NCBI GenBank assembly: GCA_929200255.1
Contig: CAKMYZ010000017.1
Location: 1-64,000, forward strand
Source: an uncultured Alphaproteobacteria bacterium
GTDB lineage: Bacteria; Pseudomonadota; Alphaproteobacteria; Rhodobacterales; Rhodobacteraceae
DNA: 64,000 nt
Reading direction: 5' to 3'
This document shows positions 34,668-43,262 of this stretch, piece after piece (within the stretch, counting starts at the first letter, position 1; each line of letters opens with the position of its first letter). The notes beneath the pieces were generated by a model. The model was not told the origin of the DNA. It did no database searches and saw nothing but the letters and a program-made list of their open reading frames with translations. The translations under genes were made by a program, and so were the position numbers.

Positions 34668-36404
34668 ATGCGCAAGTATCTGCTCTCCGCGGTTGCAGTG
34701 TCTGCTGTGATTGCGGGGTCCAATAGCGCTTTGGCTGACGAAGCGGCCGCACAGCGCTGGATTGATCAGGAATTCCAGCCGTCGACACTGTCCAAGGACG
34801 AACAGATGGCTGAAATGCAGTGGTTCATTGAAGCCGCACAACCCTATGCCGGGATGGAGATCAACGTACTCTCCGAAGGCATTCCAACCCATTCCTACGA
34901 AAGCGAAGTGCTGACACGCGCATTCGAGGAAATCACCGGCATCAAGGTGAACCACCAAATTCTGGGCGAAGGCGAGGTTGTTCAAGCCGTGCAGACGCAG
35001 ATGCAGACAGGCCGGAACCTTTATGATGCTTATGTCAACGACAGCGATCTGATCGGCACACACTCGCGCTTGCAACTGGCACGCAACCTGACCGACTTCA
35101 TGGCGGGCGAAGGTGCGGCGGTGACAAACCCGAACCTCGATCTGGATGACTTCATGGGTATTCAGTTCACCACTGGTCCCGATGGCGATCTTTATCAAAT
35201 GCCGGATCAGCAGTTTGCGAACCTCTACTGGTTCCGCAAGGATTGGTTCGATGACGCGGAAAACAAAGCCGCGTTTGAAGCCAAATATGGCTATGAGCTG
35301 GGCGTGCCGGTGAACTGGTCCGCTTACGAGGATATCGCCGAGTTCTTCAGCAACGACGTGCAGGAAATCGATGGTGTGCGCATCTATGGTCATATGGACT
35401 ACGGCAAACGTGCGCCTGACCTTGGCTGGCGCATGACCGATGCTTGGCTCTCAATGGCCGGTGCCGGTTCCGTGGGTGAGCCGAACGGTGTGCCTATCGA
35501 CGAGTGGGGCATCCGAATGGAGGCGGGCACATGTAACCCTGTTGGTGCGTCGGTTACGCGCGGCGGTGCCGCCAACGGCCCCGCTGCGGTCTATGCAATC
35601 CGCAAATGGGACGAATGGTTGCGGGCTTATGCACCTCCGGGTGCGGCAAGTTATGACTTCTACCAATCGCTGCCTGCTTTGGCGCAAGGCAACGTGGCCC
35701 AGCAAATCTTCTGGTACACTGCCTTTACCGCAGACATGGTTGCGCCGCAGTCTGCGGGCAACAACACCGTGGATGCCGATGGCAACCCACTGTGGCGCAT
35801 GGCCCCGTCCCCGCATGGTCCATACTGGGAAGAAGGCCAGAAGGTCGGCTATCAGGACGTCGGATCATGGACGATTCTGAATTCAACACCATTGGATCGT
35901 GCGCAGGCGGCTTGGCTTTATGCACAGTTTGTAGTGTCCAAGACGGTTGATGTGAAAAAGTCCCACGTAGGCCTGACCTTCATCCGTGACAGCACGGTTA
36001 ACCATGAGTCTTTCTCTGAGCGCGCACCACAGTTGGGTGGGTTGGTTGAGTTCTACCGCTCGCCCGACCGCGTGGCATGGTCACCAACTGGGGTCAATGT
36101 GCCTGACTATCCAAAGCTGGCCCAGATCTGGTGGCAGCAGATTGGTGACGTGAACTCTGGTGCGTTTACTCCACAAGAGGCGATGGACCGCCTGGCTGAG
36201 GAAATGGACATCACCATGTCTCGGATGCAGGCCGCTGATGAGGCTGCCAACGTCTATGGCGGCTGTGGCCCACGTCTGAATGAAGAGCGCACTGCGGAAT
36301 ACTGGTATCAGAACGGCGGCGCCAAGCCACCGCTCGAGAACGAGAAACCGCAGGGCGAAACTGTCAACTACGACGAGTTGGTTGCCCGCTGGGCATCTCA
36401 ATAA
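34668..36404 (+). CDS. glpV: glycerol-type ABC transporter substrate-binding protein
   Basis: The product starts at ATG 34668 after AAGGGAGGAG and has 578 residues, with a signal peptide (MRKYLLSAVAVSAVIAGSNS, cleavage near A23-D24). It is unusually long for a sugar-binding protein and matches the size of the GlpV-like group of the rhizobial GlpSTPQUV glycerol transporter. Mature features are the RAFEEITGIKVNHQILGEGE block and several Trp-rich stretches. The complete gene set downstream, including a DUF2160-like small membrane protein, supports glycerol or a related polyol as the cargo. Confidence 0.85.
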   Translation: MRKYLLSAVAVSAVIAGSNSALADEAAAQRWIDQEFQPSTLSKDEQMAEMQWFIEAAQPYAGMEINVLSEGIPTHSYESEVLTRAFEEITGIKVNHQILGEGEVVQAVQTQMQTGRNLYDAYVNDSDLIGTHSRLQLARNLTDFMAGEGAAVTNPNLDLDDFMGIQFTTGPDGDLYQMPDQQFANLYWFRKDWFDDAENKAAFEAKYGYELGVPVNWSAYEDIAEFFSNDVQEIDGVRIYGHMDYGKRAPDLGWRMTDAWLSMAGAGSVGEPNGVPIDEWGIRMEAGTCNPVGASVTRGGAANGPAAVYAIRKWDEWLRAYAPPGAASYDFYQSLPALAQGNVAQQIFWYTAFTADMVAPQSAGNNTVDADGNPLWRMAPSPHGPYWEEGQKVGYQDVGSWTILNSTPLDRAQAAWLYAQFVVSKTVDVKKSHVGLTFIRDSTVNHESFSERAPQLGGLVEFYRSPDRVAWSPTGVNVPDYPKLAQIWWQQIGDVNSGAFTPQEAMDRLAEEMDITMSRMQAADEAANVYGGCGPRLNEERTAEYWYQNGGAKPPLENEKPQGETVNYDELVARWASQ

Positions 36405-36435
36405 CCTCCCTGTTGGCGCAAATTGCGTCGACTTC

Positions 36436-36462
36436 GACCGGGGCCTGTTGTGGGCCTCGGTC
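36436..36462 (+). terminator. hairpin between the binding-protein gene and the first ATPase
   Basis: GACCGGGGCC (36436-36445) pairs with GGCCTCGGTC (36453-36462) with one G-U pair and a seven-base loop. No T-run. It is the third such hairpin behind a binding-protein gene in this window. Confidence 0.6.
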
Positions 36463-36491
36463 ACCCACTCCGACCGCTCAGTAGGGCACTT

Positions 36492-37565
36492 ATGACACTG
36501 CAAGTTAAGAATATTACCAAGGTCGTTGCTGGCCAGGTCCACATCAAGCCGGTAACGCTGACGCTGGAGACCGGTCATTTTAACGTTCTTTTGGGCGAGA
36601 CGGGATCGGGGAAGACATCGTTGATCAAGTTGATGGCAGGGCTAGACCCGATCGCAGATGGTCAGATTTTGATGGATGGTGAGGACGTCACCCGATTGAG
36701 CACGCAGAAGCGCAATATCTCATTGGTGCATCAGTTCTTCGTCAACTACCCGCATATGACCGTCTATGACAACATCGCCTCACCTTTGAAGGTTGCAGGT
36801 ATGGCGAAATCCGAAATTCAAGGTCGCGTCGAAGAAGCCGCCGATATCCTACAATTGCGCCCCATGCTGAACCGTCGGCCACATGAGCTATCGGGCGGTC
36901 AGCAGCAGCGCACGGCGCTGGCCCGTGCGATTGCCAAGGAAAGTCGGGCTGTGTTTCTGGATGAGCCTTTGGCGAACCTAGATTACAAGCTGCGCGAAGA
37001 GTTGCGAGAGCAACTGCCAGAGCTTTTTGCAGGCCGTGGCGCCGTTGTGGTCTATGCCACATCCGAGCCGGAAGAGGCGTTGCTGCTGGGTGGTTACACA
37101 GGCCTCATGGATGATGGCAACGTTGTCCAGTTTGGGCGCACGGCGGACCTGTACCGCAGGCCGGGGTCACTGGCTGCGGCGGCTGTGTTTTCGGATCCGC
37201 CGATCAACAAGGCTGCGGTGATCAAGCAAGGCGATCAGATCAGGATGGGGGACGCGGCGTGGGCCGCCCAAGGACTGGTGAAGAACCTGTCGGATGGCGA
37301 ATATGTTGTCGCGGTCCGCCCGCATCACGTCACCCCAACCTCCAGCGCGCGGAATACAGTGCCATTGACGGGTCACGTCTTGGTGACCGAGCTGTCAGGG
37401 TCTGAAAGCTCTGCCCATTTCCGGCTGCCTGTTGGCGACTGGGTGTCCCTGTCCCACGGTGTTCATCCATATGAGGTTGGCGCGGATCATCCGTTCTACC
37501 TTGACCCCTCTGCTTGTTTTTACTTCGCACCCGATGGTGCCACCGTTGCAGGAGCTGCCATCTGA
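36492..37565 (+). CDS. glpS: glycerol-type ABC transporter ATPase 1 (GlpS-like, no switch His)
   Basis: The 357-residue ATPase starts at ATG 36492. Walker A GETGSGKT is at residues 35-42, Q-loop Gln at 81, a canonical signature [14 protein letters not shown] at 133-146 and Walker B VFLDEPLANLD with E158. The switch region reads VVYATSEPEEA: the usual His is replaced by S191. A C-terminal TOBE-like part follows. Together with the second ATPase this predicts one normal and one defective ATP site. Its stop overlaps the next ATG (TGATG). Confidence 0.87.
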   Translation: MTLQVKNITKVVAGQVHIKPVTLTLETGHFNVLLGETGSGKTSLIKLMAGLDPIADGQILMDGEDVTRLSTQKRNISLVHQFFVNYPHMTVYDNIASPLKVAGMAKSEIQGRVEEAADILQLRPMLNRRPHELSGGQQQRTALARAIAKESRAVFLDEPLANLDYKLREELREQLPELFAGRGAVVVYATSEPEEALLLGGYTGLMDDGNVVQFGRTADLYRRPGSLAAAAVFSDPPINKAAVIKQGDQIRMGDAAWAAQGLVKNLSDGEYVVAVRPHHVTPTSSARNTVPLTGHVLVTELSGSESSAHFRLPVGDWVSLSHGVHPYEVGADHPFYLDPSACFYFAPDGATVAGAAI

Positions 37566-38641
37566 TGGCCAAGATCACCCTGTCCAAGTTGCGGCATAGC
37601 TACATGCCCAATCCAATATCACCTGATGATTATGCGCTTAAGGAAATTGACCTCGACTGGTCGGACGGCGGCGCCTATGCGCTGCTTGGCCCTTCCGGTT
37701 GCGGAAAATCGACGTTGCTGAACATCATCTCCGGGCTGCTGGTCCCTTCCGAAGGGCGGGTGCTGTTTGATGACAAGGACGTGACTGCCTTGCCGCCAGA
37801 CAGGCGCAACATTGCGCAGGTCTTCCAGTTTCCCGTGATCTACGACACGATGACGGTATTCGACAATCTGGCCTTCCCCTTGCGCAATCGCGGTGTGGAT
37901 GAAGCGCAAGTCGCCGCGCGCGTGTCCGAGATCGCAACGATGCTAGAGGTGACCGATCTGCTGCGCACCAAGGCGGCGGGCCTATCCCCCGACAACAAAC
38001 AAAAGATATCGATGGGTCGCGGATTGGTCCGTGACGACGTGAATGTAGTGATGTTTGACGAACCGCTGACGGTGATTGATCCGCATCTGAAGTGGAAACT
38101 GCGCTCTAAGTTGAAAGAGCTGCACCAGAAGGTGCGCGCGACGATGATCTACGTGACGCATGACCAGACAGAGGCACTGACCTTTGCCGATCAGGTTGTT
38201 GTCATGCAGGATGGCGAGGTCGTGCAGATCGGCACGCCGGTTGAACTGTTCGAACGACCGGCCCACACCTTTGTCGGTCACTTCATCGGCTCACCGGGTA
38301 TGAATGTGTTGGACGCAGACATGCGCGACGGTGGTGCGTTCTTGGGCGGGCATCATGTGGCGCTGGAAGGTGCGATCACAGCCCAAGATGGCACCCCCCA
38401 GATCGGCATCCGGCCGGAATTTGTGCGCATCAGCGACGCGGGTCTGCCCGCGACCGTGCGCAAAGTTTCCGACATTGGCCGTCACAGCGTCGTCGAGGCG
38501 ATGGTTGGTGATACCGCGGTTAAGGCCATCACCGATGAGGTGGTCCCCGAACAAGGTGCTGCCGTGCACCTGCAATTCCAACAAGATCAGACCCGACTGT
38601 ACCGCGGTGGCTGGCTGGCGACAACAGGTGCTGCACCATGA
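37565..38641 (+). CDS. glpT: glycerol-type ABC transporter ATPase 2 (GlpT-like, degenerate signature)
   Basis: The 358-residue ATPase starts at ATG 37565, sharing a base with the previous stop. Walker A GPSGCGKST is at residues 42-50, Q88 in the Q-loop, Walker B VMFDEPLTVID with E166 and the switch His H199 in YVTHDQTEA. The signature is LSPDNKQKISMGRGL (from L140) instead of LSGGQ, and the D-loop is TVID. A C-terminal TOBE-type domain follows (FVGHFIGSPGMNVLD). The protein most likely works only as a heterodimer with ATPase 1, which has the intact signature. Confidence 0.87.
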   Translation: MAKITLSKLRHSYMPNPISPDDYALKEIDLDWSDGGAYALLGPSGCGKSTLLNIISGLLVPSEGRVLFDDKDVTALPPDRRNIAQVFQFPVIYDTMTVFDNLAFPLRNRGVDEAQVAARVSEIATMLEVTDLLRTKAAGLSPDNKQKISMGRGLVRDDVNVVMFDEPLTVIDPHLKWKLRSKLKELHQKVRATMIYVTHDQTEALTFADQVVVMQDGEVVQIGTPVELFERPAHTFVGHFIGSPGMNVLDADMRDGGAFLGGHHVALEGAITAQDGTPQIGIRPEFVRISDAGLPATVRKVSDIGRHSVVEAMVGDTAVKAITDEVVPEQGAAVHLQFQQDQTRLYRGGWLATTGAAP

Positions 38642-39501
38642 AAACCCAATACCAAAAGGCGTGGTTCTTCGTTCTGCCAGTATTGTTGCTGGTGGCGTTC
38701 AACGCGCTGATCCCGATGATGACGGTGGTCAATTATTCGGTGCAGGAAACCTTTGGAAACAACGTATTCTTCTGGGAGGGGCTGCGCTGGTTCGACGAAC
38801 TTCTGAACTCTGACCGCTTCCATGCGGCCTTGGGGCGCCAGTTCCTGTTTACCGGGCTGATCCTTTTGATCGAGGTGCCGCTTGGGATCATTATTGCTCT
38901 GTCCATGCCCCGCAAGGGACCATGGGTGCCGGTTTGTCTGGTGCTGATGGCATTGCCCATGCTGATCCCCTGGAATGTCGTGGGGGCGATGTGGAATATC
39001 TTTACCCTGCCTGACATCGGTCTGCTGGGCTATCTGATGAACACCACGCTGGGCCTTGATTATGACATGACGCAAAGCCCCTTTGCCGCATGGGCCACGA
39101 TCATCACAATGGACGTGTGGCATTGGACGTCGTTGGTGGTGCTGCTATCCTATGCGGGCCTCGTGTCGATCCCGGATGCTTACTACCAAGCGGCGAAGAT
39201 CGACGGGGCATCACCGTTCAAGGTGTTTCGCTACATCCAACTGCCCAAGATGAAACAGGTGCTGACTATCGCAATTCTGCTGCGGTTTATGGACAGCTTC
39301 AATATCTACACAGAGGTCTTTGTTTTGACCGGCGGCGGGCCAGGGAATGCGACAACCTTGCTGTCCATCGACCTTGTGAAAATAGCCCTCGGACAATTTG
39401 ACCTTGGCCCCGCGGCGGCGATGTCACTGATCTACTTTGCCATCACGTTGCTGGTCAGTTGGCTGTTCTACACACTTATGACGAAGGACGACGCGAAATG
39501 A
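38638..39501 (+). CDS. glpP: glycerol-type ABC transporter permease 1
   Basis: The 287-residue permease begins with a short basic N-terminus (MKTQYQKAWFFVLPVLLLVA) and has six hydrophobic segments. The coupling loop is YYQAAKIDGASPFKVFRYIQ (about 182-201), followed by LPKMKQVLTIAILLRFMDSF, as in carbohydrate-type (MalF-like) permeases. Its ATG lies in the stop of ATPase 2, and its stop overlaps the next permease. Cargo is inferred from the operon. Confidence 0.88.
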   Translation: MKTQYQKAWFFVLPVLLLVAFNALIPMMTVVNYSVQETFGNNVFFWEGLRWFDELLNSDRFHAALGRQFLFTGLILLIEVPLGIIIALSMPRKGPWVPVCLVLMALPMLIPWNVVGAMWNIFTLPDIGLLGYLMNTTLGLDYDMTQSPFAAWATIITMDVWHWTSLVVLLSYAGLVSIPDAYYQAAKIDGASPFKVFRYIQLPKMKQVLTIAILLRFMDSFNIYTEVFVLTGGGPGNATTLLSIDLVKIALGQFDLGPAAAMSLIYFAITLLVSWLFYTLMTKDDAK

Positions 39502-40295
39502 AAAAGCGGTCCCTGATCCCTGTCATCTACATCGCCTTCCTAATGCTGCCAATTTACTGGCTGGTCGCGATGTCCTTCAAAACCACGAACGAGATTCTGG
39601 CAGGGTTTAGCCTCTTTCCACAAAACTTTACGCTGGAAAACTACGTCACCATCTTTACTGATCCGACGTGGTATTGGGGCTATATCAATTCAATCATCTA
39701 TGTGTCTCTCAACACGGTCATCTCGCTCGCTGTGGCGCTGCCAGCGGCCTACGCCTTTAGCCGTTACCGGTTTTTGGGCGACAAGACGCTGTTCTTTTGG
39801 CTGCTAACCAACCGGATGGCCCCGGCGGCGGTCTTTGCTTTGCCGTTCTTTCAGCTCTACTCTGCGGTTGGGTTATTTGACACTCACATTGCTGTCGCGC
39901 TTGCGCACTGCCTGTTCAATATCCCACTGGCAGTCTGGATATTGGAAGGGTTCATGAGCGGGGTACCAAAGGAGCTGGACGAAACGGCCTACGTTGACGG
40001 CTATTCCTTTCCGCGCTTCTTCACCACGATCTTTCTGCCGTCCATCAAAGCAGGAGTGGGCGTCGCCGCTTTCTTCTGTTTCATGTTCTCATGGGTGGAG
40101 CTGCTACTTGCCAAGACACTCACAGCAGTAGAGGCCAAGCCGATTGCGGCGACGATGACCAAAACCGCTTCATCAGCAGGCTATGAACTGGGGCTCTTGG
40201 CGGCTGCAGGCACGCTGACCATCATTCCCGGTGCGATTGTGATCTATTTCGTGCGTAACTACATCGCTAGGGGCTTTGCCCTGGGGAGGGTTTGA
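39498..40295 (+). CDS. glpQ: glycerol-type ABC transporter permease 2
   Basis: The 265-residue product from ATG 39498 starts MKKRSLIPVIYIAFLMLPIY and is a MalG-like permease with six membrane segments; FKTTNEILAGFSLFPQNFTL follows the first segment as in the family, and the coupling loop is LDETAYVDGYSFPRFFTTIF (about 157-176). The ATG overlaps the previous stop. It partners permease 1. The symbol glpQ is also used for an unrelated phosphodiesterase; here it refers to the transporter subunit. Confidence 0.88.
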   Translation: MKKRSLIPVIYIAFLMLPIYWLVAMSFKTTNEILAGFSLFPQNFTLENYVTIFTDPTWYWGYINSIIYVSLNTVISLAVALPAAYAFSRYRFLGDKTLFFWLLTNRMAPAAVFALPFFQLYSAVGLFDTHIAVALAHCLFNIPLAVWILEGFMSGVPKELDETAYVDGYSFPRFFTTIFLPSIKAGVGVAAFFCFMFSWVELLLAKTLTAVEAKPIAATMTKTASSAGYELGLLAAAGTLTIIPGAIVIYFVRNYIARGFALGRV

Positions 40296-40296
40296 T

Positions 40297-40575
40297 ATGT
40301 TTGGCTGGATGGCATGGACATGGCCGACGGGATTGTTCTTCATCGGGTTGTTCACCGCAATGGGGATTATCACCTTCATTGAAATCCGCTACCCCGGAAC
40401 GTCCGAGCGTAAAGGCGCCCTAGGGCTGACGACGACGCGAGGGGACAGATTGTTCCTGTCGCTGCTGGGCACGGCATACATCTTTTTGGCATGGATATTC
40501 TTTTTCGGCATGCCGCTTTGGGGGCCGCTGGCGATGAGTGTCGCATGGGGTGTGTTCTGTTTTTGGAAGGTCTGA
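40297..40575 (+). CDS. glpU: small membrane protein of the glycerol transporter (DUF2160-like, GlpU)
   Basis: The 92-residue protein starts at ATG 40297, one base after the permease stop. It opens MFGWMAWTWPTGLFFIGLFT and has two or three hydrophobic segments (about 5-27, 48-67, 69-88) with a basic loop containing ETRYPG-like EIRYPGTSERKGALGLTTTR. It matches the small conserved subunit that accompanies GlpSTPQV systems. Its role is not established; it may stabilise the permease. It is the last gene of the unit. Confidence 0.83.
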   Translation: MFGWMAWTWPTGLFFIGLFTAMGIITFIEIRYPGTSERKGALGLTTTRGDRLFLSLLGTAYIFLAWIFFFGMPLWGPLAMSVAWGVFCFWKV

Positions 40576-40640
40576 CGCGAAAATCCTTGGACTTACGAAG
40601 GTCTTAGTATTTACTCCGCGCTGGGGGAGCAGTTCAGACG

Positions 40641-41051
40641 ATGGCGGTGCGCGGTATGCGGCAGAAGAAAAAAGTTGAGTTCCTGACCGAGGTCGAGCTG
40701 GAGTTCATGACGGAACTTTGGGCGCTGGGCGAAGGCAGCGTCCGCGACGTGCTTGCGCAACTCGCACCCGAACGCAATCTTGCCTATACATCTGCCGCCA
40801 CAATCCTGCGGATCATGGAACAAAAGAATTTCGTGACCAGCGAAAAGCGGGGCAAGACATTCGTCTACAAACCCATGCTTGCCAAAGATGCCTATCAGTC
40901 GAAGACCCTGCGCAATCTGTCGGACAAACTTTTTGACGGCACGCCAGCGACCATGGTGGCGCGTTTGGTCAATGATCAAGGCATGTCAGAGCAAGCATTG
41001 GAAGAGATACGGGCACTTTTGGATAGGAGGTTGAAAGACAATGACAGCTGA
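40641..41051 (+). CDS. BlaI/MecI family transcriptional repressor
   Basis: The 136-residue product has an N-terminal winged helix (LTEVELEFMTELWALGEGSV, then TSAATILRIMEQKNFVTSEK, about residues 14-62) and a C-terminal dimerisation part with the region cleaved in MecI-type repressors. BlaI proteins repress beta-lactamase or copper genes until a partner M56 protease inactivates them. The overlapping next gene encodes such a protease, so the pair is a complete signalling module, but no beta-lactamase or penicillin-binding protein gene is adjacent. No TACA-N2-TGTA operator was recognised upstream. Confidence 0.88.
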   Translation: MAVRGMRQKKKVEFLTEVELEFMTELWALGEGSVRDVLAQLAPERNLAYTSAATILRIMEQKNFVTSEKRGKTFVYKPMLAKDAYQSKTLRNLSDKLFDGTPATMVARLVNDQGMSEQALEEIRALLDRRLKDNDS

Positions 41052-42153
41052 ACACCTACTAAGCGCCTATATCGACACAAATGTCGTTCTGATCAGTGTC
41101 GCACTCATCTGGTTTGCCTCAAAACATCTATTCGCACGGACGTCGCTGCGGCAGGCCTATCAGGTTCAGATCAACCTGCTTTACGGGCTTGTGGCCATGG
41201 TCGCCCTGTCGCCGTTCATTGCAGCCGGGGTCGAGGCTTTCCAGCGGTGGGGCGTCCTGTCAGATCACGCGGGGCCAAGCCTGTCAGACTTTTTGGTGTC
41301 CCAATATCTGCACGGCAACATTGCCCTTGCCCCAACCGAGTTTGAGCGCCTTTTGATGTGGCGCACCGAAGTCACGCATGACATTGCGTCGCTCTCTGGT
41401 TGGCTGGGTTATGCTGTCATGGGCGGGTTGATTGGCGGTTTCTGCATTATTGTTGTGCGCAATGCACGCGATACGCTTTGCCTGATGAAGATGATCCGGG
41501 GCAGTTACGTGTTGCACCGCATTGGGCGCATCGACATCCGTTTTACCCATGAAACCCGCGTGCCGTATTCAACACGTGGTTTGTTTCGCTACTATGTTGT
41601 TCTGCCCACAGACTTGCTGGCATATAAGAACGATGTGCGGATTGCCGTGTCGCACGAGCTTCAGCATATCCGCCAGCATGACCTGACATGGGAAATAGCA
41701 CTTGAGCTGATCCGCCCGTTCTTCTTTTGGAACCCGGCCTTTGCCTACTGCAAACGTGATGTAGAGCGGCTGCGCGAACTGGCTTGCGATCAGCAAATGC
41801 TGCGCAAGAACACCCATCCCGTGCGGGACTATTGCGAATGCCTTTTGCGGGTGTGCCGCACCAGTCTGATGGGCGACCGAACAAATCAGATCATCACGCC
41901 CAGCGTGCCTTTCGTGCAGTTGGACCGCCGTATGAACGCCAGCCACTCGGGCAGCTTCCTGAAGTTGCGTATCGTGTCGCTGCTGGACGGTGATGTGGCC
42001 AATGAACGGCGGCGCGTTGGTCGGGCAATCATTGCGTTTTCTGTGGTTCTGACGTTGTTTGCGACGGTTGCGCTGCGGCCCACAAACGATTGGAGCCACG
42101 ACCGGCTGATGTTGTCGACCATCGTTAATCTGGAGCGGTTGAACACCCGATAG
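41041..42153 (+). CDS. M56 family (BlaR1-like) membrane metalloprotease without penicillin-sensor domain
   Basis: The 370-residue protein has membrane segments near residues 13-30, 46-64 and 122-140, then a cytoplasmic zinc protease with HELQH at 205-209 and E247 in RLRELACD as likely third ligand, and a last segment at about 326-343. Only about 25 residues follow, so the extracellular penicillin-binding sensor of BlaR1/MecR1 is absent. AGGAGG precedes the ATG, which overlaps blaI. It presumably cleaves the BlaI partner in response to another membrane signal. Confidence 0.85.
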   Translation: MTAEHLLSAYIDTNVVLISVALIWFASKHLFARTSLRQAYQVQINLLYGLVAMVALSPFIAAGVEAFQRWGVLSDHAGPSLSDFLVSQYLHGNIALAPTEFERLLMWRTEVTHDIASLSGWLGYAVMGGLIGGFCIIVVRNARDTLCLMKMIRGSYVLHRIGRIDIRFTHETRVPYSTRGLFRYYVVLPTDLLAYKNDVRIAVSHELQHIRQHDLTWEIALELIRPFFFWNPAFAYCKRDVERLRELACDQQMLRKNTHPVRDYCECLLRVCRTSLMGDRTNQIITPSVPFVQLDRRMNASHSGSFLKLRIVSLLDGDVANERRRVGRAIIAFSVVLTLFATVALRPTNDWSHDRLMLSTIVNLERLNTR

Positions 42154-42208
42154 GACCTTGCCCCAAAAGGGTGCTTTTCGTCGGGCGTTCTGGCCCCGGG
42201 CTGACGAA

Positions 42209-42244
42209 CAATAAAAGAAGCCCCGCCGCTTTTAAGCGACGGGG
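42209..42244 (-). terminator. terminator shared by the M56 and fasciclin genes
   Basis: CCCCG-C-CGCTT (42221-42231) pairs with AAGCG-A-CGGGG (42234-42244). On the minus strand the hairpin is followed by CTTCTTTTATT, giving a good rho-independent terminator for the fasciclin gene; on the plus strand it also ends the convergent M56 transcript. Confidence 0.7.
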
Positions 42245-42262
42245 TCGTGGCGTGCTCAAATC

Positions 42263-42754
42263 TTAGGGCAGCAGAACGCTGTCGATCACGTGGATCACAC
42301 CATTTGAGGCGATGATATCCGCTGTTGTGACGTTTGCGTTTTCGACCTTCACGCCATTGGTCCCATCAATGTGGACGTTTGCACCGTTGACGGTTGCAAC
42401 GCTCAGGCGCTGACCGGCCAGTTGATCAGATGTCACAGCACCGGGGACGACGTGATATGTCAGGATCGCAACCAACTGATCCTTGTTCTCTGGCAGCAGC
42501 AGGCTATCGACAGTGCCAGCAGGCAGGGCAGCAAAGGCATCATCTGTTGGGGCGAAGACGGTGAACGGGCCGTCGCCTTTGAGTGTATCTACAAGGCCAG
42601 CGGCAGTGACAGCGGCGACCAATGTGTTGAAGTTGCCATTGGATGCGGCGATATCGACGATGTCAGGTTCGTTTTCCATCATGGGGGCGCAGGCTGCGGC
42701 GGCAGCAACACCAGCGGCGAGAATAGCAGATTTTATAGCAAAACGACGGTTCAT
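42263..42754 (-). CDS. fasciclin-domain lipoprotein
   Basis: The 163-residue product has a lipoprotein signal ([20 protein letters not shown], lipobox AAAC with C22) and one FAS1 domain at about residues 30-163. The motifs [17 protein letters not shown] (H1) and [15 protein letters not shown], plus [13 protein letters not shown] at the end (H2), are diagnostic. FAS1 domains mediate adhesion or ligand binding at the cell surface. It is convergent with the M56 gene and has its own leader with an imperfect inverted repeat upstream. Confidence 0.92.
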   Translation of the reverse strand: MNRRFAIKSAILAAGVAAAAACAPMMENEPDIVDIAASNGNFNTLVAAVTAAGLVDTLKGDGPFTVFAPTDDAFAALPAGTVDSLLLPENKDQLVAILTYHVVPGAVTSDQLAGQRLSVATVNGANVHIDGTNGVKVENANVTTADIIASNGVIHVIDSVLLP

Positions 42755-42769
42755 GGGGGTATCCTTTCG

Positions 42770-42800
42770 TGTCCCTGTTAACTACGTTGTTACGGGGACA
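42770..42800. promoter_or_regulatory. imperfect inverted repeat upstream of the fasciclin gene
   Basis: TGTCCC (42770-42775) and GGGACA (42795-42800) flank a partly symmetric centre, 16 bases upstream of the fasciclin start on the minus strand. It may be an operator or a leader stem affecting translation. Confidence 0.3.
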
Positions 42801-42884
42801 AATCAGGATTGGTTGTCGTTCTGACAATGAGTTTATGCGCTGTATTAATGTCATCCAAAACAGCCGTTCGGACGTAGTGGGCGG

Positions 42885-43250
42885 TCAGCTTTCGTTGCAA
42901 TGCTGGCGAAAACTCTGCTTGAGCATATCAAGCTCTGCGCGCAGCAACGCTATCTCCGCGCGCAGGTCCTGGGCCAGCACTTGCCCCGCCAGAATGGCAA
43001 AGCGGTCAAGCGTTGTACCAGCCTGATCCTGGATCAGCACCGTTTGTACCCCATCGTTGATTAGCCCCGCAGGAATAGGCACCCGTACCAGCCAAAGGTC
43101 CGCTGCGGCCCCGGCCGATACGGTGATGTGATCAAGCCTCTGCCCCTCATGTGTCGCGACCAGAACAGGTGCGCTTGTGCCGGCACCGGCCAGGGTGCCC
43201 TCCCAAACGCCCGAGGTGATCTGTGATGTGATGAAATGTGCTGTGCTCAT
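42885..43250 (-). CDS. hypothetical protein with C-terminal coiled coil
   Basis: The 121-residue product starts MSTAHFITSQITSGVWEGTL, has a beta-rich centre with hydrophobic alternation (residues 15-90) and a short heptad-like helix near the end (LRAEIALLRAELDMLKQSF). No signal peptide. I do not recognise a family. It is 12 bases downstream of the 257-residue hypothetical gene on the same strand, and the two are likely cotranscribed. Confidence 0.62.
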   Translation of the reverse strand: MSTAHFITSQITSGVWEGTLAGAGTSAPVLVATHEGQRLDHITVSAGAAADLWLVRVPIPAGLINDGVQTVLIQDQAGTTLDRFAILAGQVLAQDLRAEIALLRAELDMLKQSFRQHCNES

Positions 43251-43262
43251 GCGGGCCTCATA

